Part shown: piece after piece, positions 5,288 through 6,321 of the stretch
Numbering within the stretch: the first letter of the stretch is position 1
Layout of the letters: each line of letters opens with the position of its first letter
Assembly: GCA_947594675.1 (NCBI GenBank)
Contig: CANQEF010000066.1
Coordinates: 1 to 6,321 of the forward strand
Length of the DNA stretch: 6,321 bases
Reading direction: 5' to 3'
Source of the DNA: an uncultured Bacilli bacterium
Lineage (GTDB): Bacteria > Bacillota_I > Bacilli_A > RF39 > UBA660
The notes under the pieces: generated by a model
Databases searched by the model: none
What the model saw: the letters and a program-made list of their open reading frames with translations, nothing else
Told to the model about the DNA's origin: nothing
Translations under genes and position numbers: made by a program

Positions 5288-5767
5288 TTAGTTTAATTCT
5301 TGTTGATTTTTCCTTCCAACTAAGTAATCTAAAGAAACATTATAGTAAAGAGCAATATAATAAACTTTAAAACTAGTGGGTACTCTACTACCCTCTTCAT
5401 AATGAGCATAGGTTCTTTGATGAAATCCTATATGTTCACTTACTTGTTCTTGCGTTAAATTTTTTTCTTTTCTTAAAGATAACATTCTCTGACTCATCAA
5501 TTTCAAATTTATTTCTTTTTTCTCTGCTTTTATATTTTTATTACTTAATCCAAATAAATAATCTAAACTGCAATCATAAAAATTGGCTAATTCGTTACTT
5601 TTTAAAAGAGGTATATCGGTTACTCCTCGTTCCCATTTTGAATAATTATTTTCTAATACATTTAATTGAAATGCAACTTCTTTTTGTTTCAAACCTTTAT
5701 CTAATCGTAATTCAGCAATTCTTGTATCCTTTGTTTTAGCATAAATGTTTTGCATAAATATCACCAT
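5288..5767 (-). CDS. Transcriptional regulator with two tandem XRE (HTH_3) domains
   Basis: A cytosolic DNA-binding protein of about 159 residues. Counting from the chosen ATG, the first Cro/C1-type helix-turn-helix domain covers about 16-73 (RIAELRLDKGLKQKEVAFQLNV, then YSKWERG) and the second about 93-150 (RMLSLRKEKNLTQEQVSEHIGF, then YAHYEEG). Both end in the same SLDYLxG motif (SLDYLFG, SLDYLVG), so the gene carries an internal duplication and one chain could bind two half-sites. No sensor or peptidase domain is seen. The start is set at ATG 5765-5767, 8 bases after AGGTGA. A GTG at 5777-5779 is in frame but forms part of that Shine-Dalgarno, and a later ATG (5753-5755) is possible. It lies upstream of the sigma operon on the same strand; control of itself and that operon is inferred from a shared 9-base word. 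Confidence 0.85.
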   Translation of the reverse strand: MVIFMQNIYAKTKDTRIAELRLDKGLKQKEVAFQLNVLENNYSKWERGVTDIPLLKSNELANFYDCSLDYLFGLSNKNIKAEKKEINLKLMSQRMLSLRKEKNLTQEQVSEHIGFHQRTYAHYEEGSRVPTSFKVYYIALYYNVSLDYLVGRKNQQELN

Positions 5768-5785
5768 TGATTTTTTCACCTAGTA

Positions 5786-5861
5786 ATACTTTAACATAAA
5801 ATTAATAAAAAATAAAAATCCAGTAAAATCTTACTGAATTCTATATAATAAATCGCACAAA
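5786..5861. repeat. Direct repeat, right copy (60-bp core at 5802-5861 plus 13-bp outlier)
   Basis: The core matches 3181-3240 at 59/60 positions and the 13-base word at 5786-5798 matches 3139-3151. Core starts are 2621 bases apart. This copy is wedged between the 3' end of tRNA-Trp (5875) and the start of the XRE gene, leaving that gene's promoter within or next to the repeat. Confidence 0.95.
5811..5840 (-). terminator. Terminator hairpin in the right repeat, ending the tRNA-Trp transcript
   Basis: The same 10-bp stem and loop as the left copy (5831-5840 with 5817-5826), with the T-rich tract running left. It lies 34 bases past the tRNA 3' end on the same strand, a normal place for a tRNA terminator. 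Confidence 0.75.
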
Positions 5862-5874
5862 GCGAAGAATTGTC

Positions 5875-5948
5875 TGGCAGGGGATGAGAGAATCGAACTC
5901 CCAACTAAAGTTTTGGAGACTCCTATTATACCATTTAACTAATCCCCT
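5875..5948 (-). tRNA. trnW: tRNA-Trp (anticodon CCA)
   Basis: Full cloverleaf on the minus strand, 74 bases including an encoded 3' CCA (5875-5877). Acceptor stem AGGGGAT/ATCCCCT with G73; D arm GTTA/TAAT with GG in the loop; anticodon stem GGAGT/ACTTT around loop CTCCAAA, giving CCA at 34-36; T arm GGGAG/CTCTC with loop TTCGATT. It decodes UGG. Trp reading of UGA would need a UCA anticodon, which is not seen here. Confidence 0.97.
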
Positions 5949-5966
5949 ATTACTGGTTGCAAAGTT

Positions 5967-5996
5967 ATTATAGCATAATGTTTAACCAATAAGCAA
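5967..5996 (-). promoter_or_regulatory. Promoter of tRNA-Trp
   Basis: On the minus strand TTGCTT (5991-5996), an 18-base spacer, and TGCTATAAT, a perfect -10 (5967-5972) with a TGn extension. The -10 lies 18 bases upstream of the mature tRNA 5' end, leaving a short 5' leader for RNase P. Confidence 0.7.
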
Positions 5997-6027
5997 ACAT
6001 TTTCATATATTATTTTAGGTGAAGTGT

Positions 6028-6321
6028 ATGCTAATTAATTATACGACAAAAGAATTGGAATTATTAGCAAGGATTATGCGAGCAGAAGCACTTGCAGAAG
6101 GAGACCTTGGAATGTTGATGGTTGGAAATGTCGTTGTAAATAGAAGTATTGCCAATTGTTTAACATTTAAAAACATAAGAACTATTACCGATGCGATTTA
6201 TCAAAAAAATCAATTTACGGGTGTAAATTCTTCTTTGTTTTATGGAAGTCCTACAACATTAGAAAAAAATTTAGCAGAACGAGTGTTACGTGGTGAATAT
6301 TACTATCCTGCAACGACATTT
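6028..6321 (+). CDS. SleB-like cell-wall hydrolase, N-terminal part (runs off right edge)
   Basis: The 98 visible residues match the start of the Hydrolase_2 (SleB) family, lytic transglycosylase-like enzymes that cut peptidoglycan. The signature reads LARIMRAEALAEGDLG at 13-28 (Glu20 being the likely catalytic acid), then VGNVVVNRSI (32-41) and IYQKNQFTGV (57-66). There is no signal peptide in front of the domain, unlike secreted spore SleB, so it may be a cytosolic, phage-derived or otherwise exported form; this start is supported by AGGTGA 5 bases before the ATG. It is divergent from tRNA-Trp, with 79 bases between; I see no convincing promoter for it there. SleB-like genes also occur in bacteria that do not sporulate, so this does not prove sporulation. 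Confidence 0.88.
   Translation, partial: MLINYTTKELELLARIMRAEALAEGDLGMLMVGNVVVNRSIANCLTFKNIRTITDAIYQKNQFTGVNSSLFYGSPTTLEKNLAERVLRGEYYYPATTF

Larger units (their letters stand above)
3181..5861. other. Candidate inserted or duplicated regulatory module next to tRNA-Trp
   Basis: Four minus-strand genes (double-XRE regulator, ECF-type sigma, membrane partner, exported protein) are bracketed by 59/60-identical direct repeats whose outer copy starts 14 bases past the 3' end of tRNA-Trp. The bracketed DNA is strikingly AT-rich: 4441-4500 has 9 G+C of 60, against 22 of 60 at 121-180 and 26 of 60 at 1861-1920. No integrase, transposase or copied tRNA 3' end is present, so the mechanism is unknown. 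A dispersed terminator repeat present by chance at both sites is the main alternative. Confidence 0.4.

Noticed and set aside
1..6321. CRISPR array, rRNA, transposase or integrase
   Set aside because: No evenly spaced repeats, no rRNA-like sequence, and no frame on either strand resembles a recombinase.

Overview
The window is AT-rich DNA from a low-GC Gram-positive bacterium (Bacillota/Bacilli-like). Evidence: strong AGGAGG-type ribosome binding sites, sigma-A-like promoters, an ECF sigma factor paired with a one-pass membrane partner, a SleB-type cell-wall hydrolase, and an encoded CCA on the tRNA. TGA ends the HNH gene and the only tRNA here is tRNA-Trp(CCA), so the code looks standard rather than mycoplasmal. 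I cannot name the species.

Layout. (1) 1-1193, minus strand: a copper operon, with a 71-residue CopZ-like metallochaperone overlapping by 8 bases the start of a CopA-like P-type ATPase that runs off the left edge. (2) 1250-2065, minus: a single-gene unit for a 228-residue HNH nuclease-like protein, with its own promoter and terminator. (3) 2084-2829, plus: a divergent unit for a 222-residue putative lipoprotein with a Thr/Ser/Lys/Glu-rich stalk and a four-cysteine C-terminal domain, closed by a hairpin terminator. (4) 2886-3113, minus: a 75-residue one-pass membrane protein with a cysteine-rich tail. (5) 3181-5861: a 2.6-kb block bounded by two nearly identical 60-bp direct repeats (59/60). 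It holds, in transcription order on the minus strand, a double-XRE regulator, an ECF-type sigma factor, a membrane protein that is probably its anti-sigma factor (7-base overlap), and a small exported protein. (6) 5875-5948, minus: tRNA-Trp, with a divergent SleB-like hydrolase gene (6028 onward) running off the right edge.

The most interesting part is region 5. The outer repeat copy sits between tRNA-Trp and the XRE gene and serves as the tRNA's terminator. The inner copy sits after the small exported gene, where it can terminate the sigma operon. The layout is what one would expect if a regulatory module was inserted or duplicated downstream of a tRNA gene, separating the tRNA from the 75-residue gene. 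No integrase or transposase is visible. A 9-base word TATTACTAG occurs both at the XRE gene's own start region and inside a perfect 8-bp hairpin/palindrome ahead of the sigma operon, so the XRE protein may control itself and the sigma unit. Two start regions in the module are odd: good Shine-Dalgarno sites lead into a two-codon ORF (ahead of the sigma factor) and a bare ATG-TAA (after the anti-sigma gene).
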